The notes beneath the pieces were generated by a model that was not told the origin of the DNA, did no database searches, and saw only the letters and a program-made list of their open reading frames with translations. A DNA stretch of 64,000 nucleotides, taken from assembly GCA_016744435.1 (NCBI GenBank), contig JADGEJ010000002.1, positions 62,001 through 126,000 of the forward strand, in the 5' to 3' direction. This document shows, piece after piece, positions 52,736-61,074 of this stretch (the stretch's first letter is position 1; each line of letters starts with the position of its first letter). The DNA is from Lentibacter sp. Lineage in GTDB: Bacteria; Pseudomonadota; Alphaproteobacteria; Rhodobacterales; Rhodobacteraceae. The position numbers and the translations under genes are program-made.

Positions 52736-52762
52736 AAGGCTGCGCGAGGGTCGCGCAGCCTT
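52736..52762 (-). terminator. Intercistronic stem-loop after the TRAP binding-protein gene
   Basis: AAGGCTGCGCGA and TCGCGCAGCCTT form a perfect 12-bp stem with a three-base loop, followed leftward by TTTTT. It has intrinsic-terminator form between the binding-protein stop (52803) and the small-permease start (52696). A smaller stem (GGGGC/GCCCC) precedes it near 52778-52790. Confidence 0.75.
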
Positions 52763-52802
52763 GCCTTATGTGACAGCGGGGCAAAGCCCCCCTGCTCGCA
52801 AG

Positions 52803-53816
52803 TTAGTTGGCCATCTTCGCTTTCGCGAGCGTGCTTACAACAAGGTCGTAAAGCTCCTGAGCAGGCAGTCCTTGAGCGCTCATGTCCTTGATCCACTGGT
52901 CGCGGATCGGATCAGCAGCCACCTTGCGGAACTCTGCAAGCTGTTCTTCACTGATCTCAACCTTGGTGACTTTCTTCTCTTCAAGAATACTGTCCCACTT
53001 TTTGAGAAGCTCACCGTAGTTGGCGAGATAATGGTCGATCGCCTCTGGAATGGAGCTATCAAGCGCTTCTTTCTCCGCGTCTGACAAAGCATCATAAGCG
53101 TCAACGTTTACCACAATCGGGCAGTTCACAGTGCCCGGGTTGAGGTTTGCAGTCCACCAATCGGCTTCGTTGATTGTGCCAAAGGCAAGGTGCGCGTGCT
53201 GGGCAAATGCAACCGTGTCAACAACACCCGAATCCATTGCTTGGAAAGCTTCGGTAGCCGTAACCGAGGTTGGCACGCCGCCAACTGCCTTAAAGGCCGC
53301 ACCGATACCGCCCGTCGCGCGCACGCGCATGCCTTCAAACTCGCTGAGTTCATCGCGCGGCTCGCCCGTGCCAACGAGGTTGTATTGCGGCATAGGAGAC
53401 GTCATCAGGATCTTGGCATTCCACTGCGCCATTTCTTCCGTCACGGCTGGGTGGGCATACAGAGCGTGGCTTACGGCCACTTCCTGGGCAAGGGTCTCAA
53501 CTCCGAGGAACGGCAGTTCAAGCACTGTGATGGCGCGGTTTTTGTCGCGGTGATAACCGGCACAGAACTGCGCCATCTCAAAGGCACCAATAGAAATGCC
53601 GTCAAGGTTTTCGCGGTTCTTGGACAGCCCGCCGTAGCTCACATTGATAGTGAAATCGCCATTGGTTTTTGCTGACACAAGCTCGGCCAGTTTTTCAACA
53701 TGCTCAGTGAAGGCACGGCGCTTGCCCCAGACAGACACGTTCCATTCGGTGGCAACGGCTTGTGTTGCAAAGCTCATCGAGACGGCTGCAACAGCCGCTT
53801 TTGCTAGAAAATTCAT
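52803..53816 (-). CDS. TRAP transporter substrate-binding protein (DctP type)
   Basis: A 337-residue periplasmic receptor. It begins MNFLAKAAVAAVSMSFATQAVA, a Sec signal peptide. The core contains ISIGAFEMAQFCAGY, the ligand-binding Arg segment FEGMRVRATGGIGAAFKAVGG and VPTSVTATEAFQAMDSGVVD. The Arg in RVRATGG normally binds a carboxylate, so an organic acid ligand is likely. ATG 53816 is preferred to the TTG just before it. It is the first gene of the leftward operon and divergent from mipZ. Confidence 0.93.
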   Translation of the reverse strand: MNFLAKAAVAAVSMSFATQAVATEWNVSVWGKRRAFTEHVEKLAELVSAKTNGDFTINVSYGGLSKNRENLDGISIGAFEMAQFCAGYHRDKNRAITVLELPFLGVETLAQEVAVSHALYAHPAVTEEMAQWNAKILMTSPMPQYNLVGTGEPRDELSEFEGMRVRATGGIGAAFKAVGGVPTSVTATEAFQAMDSGVVDTVAFAQHAHLAFGTINEADWWTANLNPGTVNCPIVVNVDAYDALSDAEKEALDSSIPEAIDHYLANYGELLKKWDSILEEKKVTKVEISEEQLAEFRKVAADPIRDQWIKDMSAQGLPAQELYDLVVSTLAKAKMAN

Positions 53817-54029
53817 CAATAGTCTCCCTAAGTCTCCGCCCTTAGTGGGCCGTATGAGCGGAGGCTAGCGCGCAACCTTGCTTATGCCAAGCCCCTCTTT
53901 CGGCTTGGCCCCTAAGTAAAAATGCGACAAGCGCTTTTCTAATGCGCCAAGCCGCACTATAGTTTGCGCAAGTAACAATCGACGCAGGAAAACTGCTGGT
54001 TTTAAAGGGGCATCGGGGGGCATCCGGCC

Positions 54030-54839
54030 ATGGCACATATCATCGTTGTGGGCAACGAAAAGGGCGGCGCGGGCAAATCAACCGTGTCGATGCATATCGC
54101 GACGGCGCTTGCGCGGATGGGGCACAAAACTTCAGTGCTTGACCTTGACCTGCGCCAGAAAACCATTGGCCGCTACCTTGAAAACCGCACCAGTTTTCTG
54201 GCCAAGCAAGGCGTTGATCTGCCCTCACCAGAATACCACGAGCTCCCCGAGATCGACAAATCAACGCTCAAGCCCGGTGAGAACGTCTATGACCACCGCC
54301 TCTCTGCCGCCGTGGCCACGCTTGAGCCTGACAGCGACTTTATCCTGATCGACTGCCCGGGCTCGCACACGCGCCTGAGCCAAGTCGCACACTCGCTGGC
54401 CGACACGCTGGTAACGCCGCTCAACGACAGCTTTATCGACTTTGACTTGCTCGCTCATATCGACAGCGACGGCGAGAACATCCAAGGGCCGTCTGTCTAC
54501 TCCGAGATGGTCTGGTCGGCCCGCCAGCTGCGCGCTCAGGCTGGCCTCAAGCCGATCGACTGGGTTGTCATGCGCAACCGTCTTGGCGCGCAACGCATGG
54601 TCAACAAAGAAAAGATGGAACGCGCGGTTGATGCCCTCGCCAAACGCATCGGCTTTCGTGTCGCCCCCGGCTTTAACGAGCGGGTGATCTTTCGCGAGCT
54701 GTTCCCGCGTGGGCTGACACTCTTGGATCTTAAGGATGTCGGCGTGCAAAAGCTCAACATCTCCAATGTCGCCGCCCGCCAAGAGCTGCGCGACATGATG
54801 AAGTCGCTGCACTTGCCCGGCGTTGACGTCAACTTCTGA
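54030..54839 (+). CDS. mipZ: Cell-division-site positioning ATPase MipZ
   Basis: A ParA-family ATPase that sets the FtsZ ring position through a polar ParB gradient in alphaproteobacteria. It has 269 residues. The deviant Walker A is NEKGGAGKSTVSMHIA with Lys11 and Lys16. VLDLDLRQKTIGRYLENR and FILIDCPGSHTRLSQVAHSLADTLVTPLND are characteristic of MipZ rather than ParA. FNERVIFRELFPRGLTLLDL is conserved near the C-terminus. It sits alone with its own upstream region and abuts the RNA methyltransferase start. Confidence 0.95.
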   Translation: MAHIIVVGNEKGGAGKSTVSMHIATALARMGHKTSVLDLDLRQKTIGRYLENRTSFLAKQGVDLPSPEYHELPEIDKSTLKPGENVYDHRLSAAVATLEPDSDFILIDCPGSHTRLSQVAHSLADTLVTPLNDSFIDFDLLAHIDSDGENIQGPSVYSEMVWSARQLRAQAGLKPIDWVVMRNRLGAQRMVNKEKMERAVDALAKRIGFRVAPGFNERVIFRELFPRGLTLLDLKDVGVQKLNISNVAARQELRDMMKSLHLPGVDVNF

Positions 54840-55951
54840 TGACACCCCCTTCCCCGCTCGACATTTTTCTCATCTGCCCGCCGGGCCTTGAGCCACTTTT
54901 GGCGCAAGAGGCTGCCGAGGCGGGCTTTTCCCCCGCCAAAGCGGTGGCGGGCGGTGTTGAAATTACCGGAGGTTGGCCAGAAGTCTGGCGCGCCAACCTG
55001 ATGCTGCGCGGCGCTGTGCGCGTTCTCGTGCGCATTGGCGAGTTCCGCGCCTTTCATCTCGCCCAACTCGACAAGCGCTCCCGCAAATTCCCTTGGGCCG
55101 AAGTCTTGCGCCCAGATGTGCCGCTACGCGTTGACGTCACCACCAACAAGCGCTCCAAAATCTACCACGCCAAAGCCGCGAGTGAGCGGATCGAACGCGC
55201 CATCTCTGAGGAACTGGGAGCCCCGATCAGCAAGGAAGCCGCGCTGGTTTTGAAAGCGCGGTTTGATGATAACCTCGTCACCTTCTCCATCGACAGCTCA
55301 GGAGAGAGCCTGCACAAACGCGGCTTCAAAGCCGCCGTCAACAAAGCCCCGATGCGCGAAAACCTCGCCGCACTGTTCCTGCGCGACTGCGGCTATAACG
55401 GCAATGTGCCCGTGCTCGACCCGATGTGCGGCTCAGGAACCTTTGTCATTGAGGCCGCCGAGCGCGCGCTTGGCCTTAACCCGGGCCGCGCCCGTAACTT
55501 TGCTTTCGAGCAACTGGCGAGCTTTGATGCACCCAATTGGAATGCGATGCGTGCAAGCATTGAGCCGCGCGCAACTGAGCTTAAATTCTACGGATCAGAC
55601 CGCGACCAAGGCGCCATCACCATGAGCCAGCGCAACGCCGAGGCAGCGGGCGTTCAAGACGTCACTGAATTCTCCTGCACCCCGATCAGCGCGCTCAAAG
55701 CGCCTGAAGGCCCCAAGGGGTTGGTTATCATCAACCCCCCCTATGGCGCGCGGATTGGCAACAAGAAACCACTCTATGCCTTGCATGCCTCTTTGGGGGA
55801 GGTTCTCAAACGCGAGTTCAAGGGCTGGCGCGTTGGGCTTGTCACGGCGGAACCGGGTTTGGCAAAAACAACAGGCCTCAAGCTCACGGCTGGCCCCTAC
55901 GTGCCGCACGGCGGCCTCAAAGTCAGGCTCTATCAGACAGGCGTGCTCTAG
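54839..55951 (+). CDS. THUMP-domain class I SAM-dependent RNA methyltransferase (RlmL N-domain type)
   Basis: A 370-residue enzyme. The N-terminal ~160 residues include a ferredoxin-like/THUMP part (ANLMLRGAVRVLVRIGEF). The methyltransferase domain has LDPMCGSGTFVIEAAERALGL (SAM loop) and VIINPPYGARIGNKKPLY with the NPPY active-site motif of N-methyltransferases. It corresponds to the m2G half of 23S rRNA methyltransferase RlmKL, without the second domain. The stop TAG is the first part of the MITE-like element's flanking duplication. Confidence 0.9.
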   Translation: MTPPSPLDIFLICPPGLEPLLAQEAAEAGFSPAKAVAGGVEITGGWPEVWRANLMLRGAVRVLVRIGEFRAFHLAQLDKRSRKFPWAEVLRPDVPLRVDVTTNKRSKIYHAKAASERIERAISEELGAPISKEAALVLKARFDDNLVTFSIDSSGESLHKRGFKAAVNKAPMRENLAALFLRDCGYNGNVPVLDPMCGSGTFVIEAAERALGLNPGRARNFAFEQLASFDAPNWNAMRASIEPRATELKFYGSDRDQGAITMSQRNAEAAGVQDVTEFSCTPISALKAPEGPKGLVIINPPYGARIGNKKPLYALHASLGEVLKREFKGWRVGLVTAEPGLAKTTGLKLTAGPYVPHGGLKVRLYQTGVL

Positions 55952-55974
55952 GGTCAGGACTCTAGGGTCAGGAC
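55947..55974. repeat. 14-bp tandem duplication at the left edge of the MITE-like element
   Basis: TCTAGGGTCAGGAC occurs twice head to tail (55947-55960 and 55961-55974). It spans the methyltransferase stop codon and the first bases of the element's terminal repeat, and so looks like a by-product of insertion or of slippage at the end of the element. Confidence 0.75.
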
Positions 55975-56227
55975 CCATTAATCCTGCACCTCTGGTTTGA
56001 CAGATATTTTGCCTGACTATGCCCAGTGCTGAAGGAATAGTGGTTCTATTTCAAGGCATTGGAAAGACGGCAGGCGAAATATCTGCCAAATCCGAAGGAC
56101 GCCAAATCCGCATCATCTCAGCGGTTTGTCGCGCTTGGGAATAGAACCACTATGCCGGCGCGCACCAACCCCCTGATATTTCGCGGATTTGACGCCAGAG
56201 GTGCAGGATTAATGGGTCCTGCCCCTA
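55963..56227. mobile_element. MITE-like element with 33-bp terminal inverted repeats
   Basis: Positions 55963-55995 and 56195-56227 are inverted copies with one mismatch. The outer arm reads TAGGGKCAGGACCCATTAAT and continues to CTCTGG. Inside lie further inverted pairs: ATAGTGGTTCTATT / AATAGAACCACTAT (56037-56050, 56140-56153) and TTTGACAGATATTTTGCCTG with its near-inverse at 56071-56090. No transposase frame exists in the 265 bp, so the element would be non-autonomous. TA (within CTAG) at both outer ends fits a TA target site. The right arm supplies the TAG of the DMT gene. Confidence 0.75.
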
Positions 56228-57091
56228 GGCTGCTGCCCCCTGCCGCCTCAACGCGACAACGTTAGAGACAGCAAGCGCGCAAAGCACAATCGCCCCGCCA
56301 GCAAGCGCCCAAAGCCCGGGGTTTTCGCCGAGCACTGCCCAGACCAACAGTGGCGCCAAAACTGATTCCAGCAAGATAAGCAAAGCAACCTCCGCAGAAG
56401 GGATGAACCGTGGCCCAACCGCGAGCCCGACAGAGCTGACCGCAAAGAACAACCCATGCAAAACAGGCAAATGCCACTGCCCATCCGGTATGGAAAATGG
56501 CGCGATGAAAGGCAGGATCGCCAGAGACGTCATCAAGTAAGCGACGGGCAGCATTGGCACCATGGAAACCGGGCGCAGCTTTCTGGCAATTGTCAGGCTG
56601 ATCGCAAAAACAGCCGCGACGCTTAGTGCCACCAAGTCTCCCAAAAGGCTCGCGCCTTCTGTCTCGCCAGAGCCGTAAACGATGACGCCAATCCCCGCAA
56701 AAACCGCCAGCATCGTCAGCACCATACGCTTCCTTATCGGCTCTCCCATAAAGGCAAAGCTATAAAGCGCTGCGAACACGGGCATCGAGGCCACGATGAA
56801 GACAACATTGGCCACACTGGTCAGTTGCACCGCGAGAGTGAACAGCACGCCAGACAAGCCAAGTGTTACCGCATAAAGAGCGCCTAAAAAGCCTGTGTTC
56901 ATAGCCGTCCGTATCGGCGCAGACCCTTGCTTCAATAAAATGAATGACAAGACAACCGCCCCGCAAATGGCACCGCGCCAAAACGAGATCACAAGCCCCG
57001 GAGCATCAATCAACCGGATAAACAGCGAGTCAGGCACAACAAAAAGCACGCCCATAACCGTGTAGAGCAGGCCTTTCACTTGGTCAGTCAT
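56225..57091 (-). CDS. DMT superfamily (EamA) transporter
   Basis: A 288-residue inner-membrane protein with ten hydrophobic helices in two EamA repeats. GLVISFWRGAICGAVVLSFILLK (repeat 1) and PVAYLMTSLAILPFIAPF with LILLESVLAPLLVWAVLGENPG (repeat 2) are typical. Such carriers export amino acids or metabolites; the substrate is unknown. Its stop codon lies in the right arm of the MITE-like element, so the natural C-terminus may have been altered. Divergent or co-directional control by the adjacent MarR gene is possible. Confidence 0.88.
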   Translation of the reverse strand: MTDQVKGLLYTVMGVLFVVPDSLFIRLIDAPGLVISFWRGAICGAVVLSFILLKQGSAPIRTAMNTGFLGALYAVTLGLSGVLFTLAVQLTSVANVVFIVASMPVFAALYSFAFMGEPIRKRMVLTMLAVFAGIGVIVYGSGETEGASLLGDLVALSVAAVFAISLTIARKLRPVSMVPMLPVAYLMTSLAILPFIAPFSIPDGQWHLPVLHGLFFAVSSVGLAVGPRFIPSAEVALLILLESVLAPLLVWAVLGENPGLWALAGGAIVLCALAVSNVVALRRQGAAA

Positions 57092-57138
57092 TCTGCATCT
57101 CGCCCTATCTACTCAAGCCCAATGAGGCTGCTTTGGCT

Positions 57139-57576
57139 TCAGTCAATATGCGCAAGCATCCTCAACATCCGCCTCAATACAGTCAGTTCTTCATGCGAAA
57201 ACTTGCTCGTTAACTGGCTGTCATAGTCGACGGCGACGCTACGCAATTCTGCGTAAGTTGCCAGCCCTGCCTTGGTCAGGGAAAGATACTCAAGCCGTCG
57301 ATCACTTTCGTCACGACGGCGGGTTAAAAAGCGACGTTCCTCAAGCTTTGCCACAGCTCGGCTGATCTTGGTTTTATGCACCTTGGTGCGCGTGCCAATG
57401 TCTTTCGCACTCATCTCGCCATAGATACCAAGATGAAACAACACCCGCCACTCGGTTCGCAGCATTCCATAGCGGTCTTTATAAATCTGCTGAAAAGCAA
57501 GGCTGCTTTCCTCGGCGGCTTGGTTGAGAAGGTAGGGCAAGAAATCTTGCAGCTGAAAGTCATCTTTTTGTGTCAT
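57139..57576 (-). CDS. MarR family transcriptional regulator
   Basis: A 145-residue winged-helix repressor. The recognition region is [34 protein letters not shown] and the wing [19 protein letters not shown], both classical MarR sequence. It is divergent from hmgA with 97 bp between the start codons, which makes it a good candidate for the homogentisate-pathway repressor, sensing homogentisate or a related aromatic acid. It could equally control the DMT gene downstream of it. Confidence 0.9.
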   Translation of the reverse strand: MTQKDDFQLQDFLPYLLNQAAEESSLAFQQIYKDRYGMLRTEWRVLFHLGIYGEMSAKDIGTRTKVHKTKISRAVAKLEERRFLTRRRDESDRRLEYLSLTKAGLATYAELRSVAVDYDSQLTSKFSHEELTVLRRMLRMLAHID

Positions 57577-57594
57577 AGCGCCTCTCTCTACCTT

Positions 57595-57658
57595 GTTAGT
57601 TACAAAATCAACCGTTAACTACGCAACTAATATTGCAGGCAAGGTTGCAGGCAAGGTT
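57595..57658. promoter_or_regulatory. Putative MarR operator and tandem repeat in the marR-hmgA interval
   Basis: TAGTTA (57597-57602) and TAACTA (57616-57621) form an inverted pair spaced about 19 bp centre to centre, with a further AACTAA nearby, suiting a MarR dimer. GCAGGCAAGGTT is duplicated in tandem at 57635-57646 and 57647-57658, just before the hmgA ribosome site. The interval must contain both divergent promoters. Confidence 0.45.
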
Positions 57659-57673
57659 ACGGGGAGACGCGCC

Positions 57674-59035
57674 ATGAACAAACAAACCTCACCACACCGT
57701 ATGATCCAAGCTCCGCACAATGGCAGCACGCATGAAGGCTATATGCCGGGCTGGGGCAACGACTTTGAAACCGAGGCCCTGCCCGATGCTTTGCCTCAGG
57801 GGATGAACTCACCGCAGAAATGCAACTACGGCCTTTATGGCGAGCAGCTCTCCGGCACGGCCTTCACAGCGCCTTCCCACCAGAACGAACGCACGTGGTG
57901 CTACCGTATTCGCCCCAGTGTAAAGCACTCGCACCGTTACGAAAAAATCGACCTCCCGTTTTGGAAGTCAGCGCCCAATGTTGACCCCGATGTAACATCA
58001 CTTGGCCAATACCGCTGGGATCCGCTGCCGCATTCCGACACGCCTCTGACGTGGCTCACAGGCATGCGCACGATGACAACAGCGGGCGATGTGAACACCC
58101 AAGTCGGCATGGCGACGCATATCTATCTCGTCACTGAAAGCATGGAAGACGCATACTTCTTCTCCGCGGATTCCGAGATGCTGATCGTGCCCCAAGAGGG
58201 CCGCCTGCGATTCTTCACAGAGCTCGGGGTCATCGACATTGAGCCCAAAGAAATCGCCATCATCCCGCGTGGCTTGCTCTACCGCGTCGAAGTGCTCGAA
58301 GGCCCTGCGCGCGGTTTTGTTTGCGAAAACTACGGCCAGAAGTTTGAGTTGCCGGGTCGCGGGCCTATCGGGGCCAACTGCATGGCAAACCCGCGCGACT
58401 TCAAGTCACCCGTGGCTGCATTTGAGGACCGCGAGGTGCCCTCAACCGTCACCATCAAATGGTGCGGCCAGTTCCACGAAACCAAGATAGGCCAGTCGCC
58501 GCTTGATGTGGTCGCATGGCACGGCAACTACGCTCCGGTGAAGTATGACTTGCGCACATACTGCCCCGTCGGCGCCGTGCTGTTTGATCACCCTGATCCC
58601 AGCATCTTCACCGTTCTCACCGCGCCCTCAGGCCAGCCCGGCACTGCCAACATCGACTTCGTCCTGTTCCGTGAGCGCTGGATGGTGGCCGAAGACACCT
58701 TCCGCCCGCCGTGGTATCATAAGAACATCATGAGCGAGCTGATGGGCAACATTTACGGGCAGTATGACGCCAAGCCACAGGGCTTCATCCCCGGTGGCAT
58801 GTCACTGCACAATATGATGATCCCCCACGGGCCAGACAAAAACGCCTTTGAGGGCGCGAGCAACGCCGACTTGAAGGCAGAGAAGCTCGACAATACCATG
58901 AGCTTCATGTTTGAAACCCGCTTCCCCCAGCACCTGACTGCCTTCGCTGGCAAAGACGCCCCGCTGCAGGACGACTACATCGACTGCTGGACAGATATCG
59001 AAAAGAAATTTGACGGCAAGCCGGGTAAGAAATAG
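57674..59035 (+). CDS. hmgA: Homogentisate 1,2-dioxygenase
   Basis: An Fe(II) enzyme opening the ring of homogentisate to maleylacetoacetate in tyrosine and phenylalanine catabolism, 453 residues. [26 protein letters not shown] and [24 protein letters not shown] form the N-terminus. The cupin iron site lies in [15 protein letters not shown], followed by [22 protein letters not shown] 57674 with GGGGAG upstream fits the family start. It heads the rightward catabolic operon and is coupled to a tiny membrane protein gene (TAGTG). Confidence 0.97.
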   Translation: MNKQTSPHRMIQAPHNGSTHEGYMPGWGNDFETEALPDALPQGMNSPQKCNYGLYGEQLSGTAFTAPSHQNERTWCYRIRPSVKHSHRYEKIDLPFWKSAPNVDPDVTSLGQYRWDPLPHSDTPLTWLTGMRTMTTAGDVNTQVGMATHIYLVTESMEDAYFFSADSEMLIVPQEGRLRFFTELGVIDIEPKEIAIIPRGLLYRVEVLEGPARGFVCENYGQKFELPGRGPIGANCMANPRDFKSPVAAFEDREVPSTVTIKWCGQFHETKIGQSPLDVVAWHGNYAPVKYDLRTYCPVGAVLFDHPDPSIFTVLTAPSGQPGTANIDFVLFRERWMVAEDTFRPPWYHKNIMSELMGNIYGQYDAKPQGFIPGGMSLHNMMIPHGPDKNAFEGASNADLKAEKLDNTMSFMFETRFPQHLTAFAGKDAPLQDDYIDCWTDIEKKFDGKPGKK

Positions 59036-59205
59036 TGGATCTTGGCTACGTTGTCATAGCGATTTTCCTCGGCTTGGTCGGCATGATTATCTGGGCTAAG
59101 CGCGGAAGGTGGGACCGTAAGCATCACGACTCTGGGCACAACCCTTTGCCCGGGCACCGACAAGAAGGCTCATCCGGCAGCAGCAGCGGCTCGGACGGCG
59201 AATAA
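59035..59205 (+). CDS. Small single-pass membrane protein (56 residues) between hmgA and fahA
   Basis: A GTG overlapping the hmgA TAG (TAGTG) opens 57 codons: [20 protein letters not shown] is one hydrophobic helix, followed by a basic segment (AKRGRWDRKHHD) and a Ser/Gly tail (GSSGSSSGSDGE). The positive-inside rule puts the tail in the cytoplasm. Translational coupling, the coherent membrane-protein composition and the stop just before the fahA ribosome site support it as real. No family was recognised. Confidence 0.55.
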   Translation: MDLGYVVIAIFLGLVGMIIWAKRGRWDRKHHDSGHNPLPGHRQEGSSGSSSGSDGE

Positions 59206-59255
59206 ACAAACGCAAAGCAAGACATCGCTTTTGCTTGAACGACAAGGACATCTGC

Positions 59256-60518
59256 ATGACACTTCTCAAATCATGGGTCGCTTCGGCCAATTCCGCCGAC
59301 CATCCCTTCCCGCTCAACAACCTGCCCTACGGCGTGTTCTCCATCGGCGAGGAAGACCCACGCTGCGGCGTCGCAATCGGCGATATGATCCTCGACATGG
59401 CAGCGGTCGAAGAAGCTGGCCTCATAACTCTGGCCGATACGCCACTATTTGACGTCCCGTTCTGGAATGAAGTCATGGAAGAAGGCCCGGCGCTGTGGTC
59501 GGCCCTGCGCGCGCGCCTGCGTGACATGCTTGCCGAAGGCTCACCAGATCAAAGCGAAGTAAAAGCGCTGCTCGTCAAGCAGTCAGCCGTCGCGTTGCAT
59601 ATGCCTTTCCTCGTCGCCGAGTACACCGACTTTTACGCAGGCCGCCAGCACGCCGAAAACATGGGCGCCATTCTGCGCGGCGGCCCAGAGCTGCCCGCCA
59701 ACTGGCTGCACATCCCGATCGGCTACAATGGCCGCGCCTCCTCTGTTGTGGTGTCCGGCACGCCCGTCCGCCGCCCGCTTGGCCAGATGAAAGCGCCCGA
59801 TGCTGAAGCCCCAAGCTTCGGCCCCTGCAAGCGCCTTGATATCGAGCTTGAGATGGGTGCCATCGTCGGCACAGGTTGCGACGTGGGCGCACCGATCAGC
59901 ACAACACAGGCCGACGAGATGATCTTTGGCTACGTGCTGCTCAACGACTGGTCAGCGCGTGACATCCAAGGCTGGGAATACCAGCCGCTCGGGCCGTTCC
60001 AAGGCAAAGCCTTTGGCACCTCGATCAGCCCTTGGATCGTCACCAAAGAAGCGCTCGAGCCCTTCCGCACGTCGGTTCCGCCGCGCGACAAAGCGCTTTT
60101 GCCCTACCTCACCGAGACCAAGCCTGGCCTCTATGATATTGATCTTGAAGTGCTCATGCAGCCCGCAGGCAGCGACACAGTCAGCGCTCTCTCCAAGACC
60201 AATTACAGCCGGATGTATTACTCCGCAGCACAGCAACTCACCCACCACGCCGTCGGCGGTTGCGGCATGACACCGGGCGACTTGCTCGGCTCAGGCACAA
60301 TCTCGGGGCCAACCAAAACAGAATACGGCTCGCTGATGGAAATGGGCTGGGCCGGTAAAGAACCTTTCACACTCGACTCGGGCGAAACACGCGGCTGGCT
60401 TGAAGACGGCGACACCATGACACTGCGTGGCAACGCGCGCGGCGACGGCTACACCATCGGCTTTGGCGACTGTGTCGGCCAGATCCTTCCGGCCCTTGAA
60501 GACCCGTTCACAAGCTAA
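59256..60518 (+). CDS. fahA: Fumarylacetoacetase
   Basis: The last step of homogentisate degradation, splitting fumarylacetoacetate to fumarate and acetoacetate; 420 residues. The active-site blocks are FLVAEYTDFYAGRQHAENMG (metal Asp and catalytic His), LPANWLHIPIGYNGRASSVV, LDIELEMGAIVG (metal Glu) and VLLNDWSARDIQGWEYQPLGPFQGKAFGTSISPW. ATG 59256 follows AAGGA by seven bases, preferred over the TTG at 59235. Confidence 0.97.
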   Translation: MTLLKSWVASANSADHPFPLNNLPYGVFSIGEEDPRCGVAIGDMILDMAAVEEAGLITLADTPLFDVPFWNEVMEEGPALWSALRARLRDMLAEGSPDQSEVKALLVKQSAVALHMPFLVAEYTDFYAGRQHAENMGAILRGGPELPANWLHIPIGYNGRASSVVVSGTPVRRPLGQMKAPDAEAPSFGPCKRLDIELEMGAIVGTGCDVGAPISTTQADEMIFGYVLLNDWSARDIQGWEYQPLGPFQGKAFGTSISPWIVTKEALEPFRTSVPPRDKALLPYLTETKPGLYDIDLEVLMQPAGSDTVSALSKTNYSRMYYSAAQQLTHHAVGGCGMTPGDLLGSGTISGPTKTEYGSLMEMGWAGKEPFTLDSGETRGWLEDGDTMTLRGNARGDGYTIGFGDCVGQILPALEDPFTS

Positions 60519-60519
60519 C

Positions 60520-60570
60520 TTTTTCTTTCTCCAAATATCCCCGCCGGAGGCTCCCACAGCTGCCTCCGGC
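60520..60570. repeat. Inverted copy of the Roseobacter-type repeat (copy 3)
   Basis: TTTTTCTTTCTCCAAATATC followed by CCCGCCGG is the reverse complement of the GGGATATTTxxGGAAAGA tail at 1911 and 36879. It leads into a 9-bp stem GCCGGAGGC/GCCTCCGGC (60543-60570). It lies after fahA and may terminate or attenuate the transcript. Confidence 0.6.
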
Positions 60571-60596
60571 GCAACCCAAAAAGTGAGAACACACCG

Positions 60597-61070
60597 ATGC
60601 AGAAAATACTCTTGCCTTTCACCTTTGCTCTAACAGTTCTGGCGCTTTGCAGCACTGCACAGGCCCAAAGCCGCAACGAGCTTGCCCGTCAATATGTTGA
60701 GCTCCCCGGTGTGCAGCAAATGATGACAGAAATGTTCTCGCCTGCTTCTATGTATGAGCAAATGAAAGCCAGCATTCCGCCAAGTGCTAAGATTTCTAAC
60801 GCCAAGAAACGCCGGATCGGCAATGTCATGTCGCAGGGCATGATGCACTTGCTGCCGTCGTTCAACAAAATCATGATCCGCGAGTCGGCGCGCACCTTTA
60901 CCAAGGGCGAGCTGCGCGCAATGATCACGTTTTACTCAACACCCGAAGGCTCGGCCATATTGGCCAAATCAACCACATTGGCAAACCGATCACTGCGCAG
61001 CCTCGCGCCCCAAATCGAGCAAGTACAAAAGGCCGTTGGCCCTGCAATCATCAAAATTCTGAAGGATTAA
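60597..61070 (+). CDS. DUF2059 domain exported protein
   Basis: A 157-residue protein with a Sec signal peptide (MQKILLPFTFALTVLALCSTAQAQ). The mature part is helical with FTKGELRAMITFYSTPEGSAILAKS, the DUF2059 hallmark, and several Met residues (QQMMTEMFSPASMYEQM). Function is unknown. It lies between fahA and an MBL-fold gene with 4 bp to the latter, so it is probably part of the hmg transcript. Confidence 0.82.
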   Translation: MQKILLPFTFALTVLALCSTAQAQSRNELARQYVELPGVQQMMTEMFSPASMYEQMKASIPPSAKISNAKKRRIGNVMSQGMMHLLPSFNKIMIRESARTFTKGELRAMITFYSTPEGSAILAKSTTLANRSLRSLAPQIEQVQKAVGPAIIKILKD

Positions 61071-61074
61071 TCCC

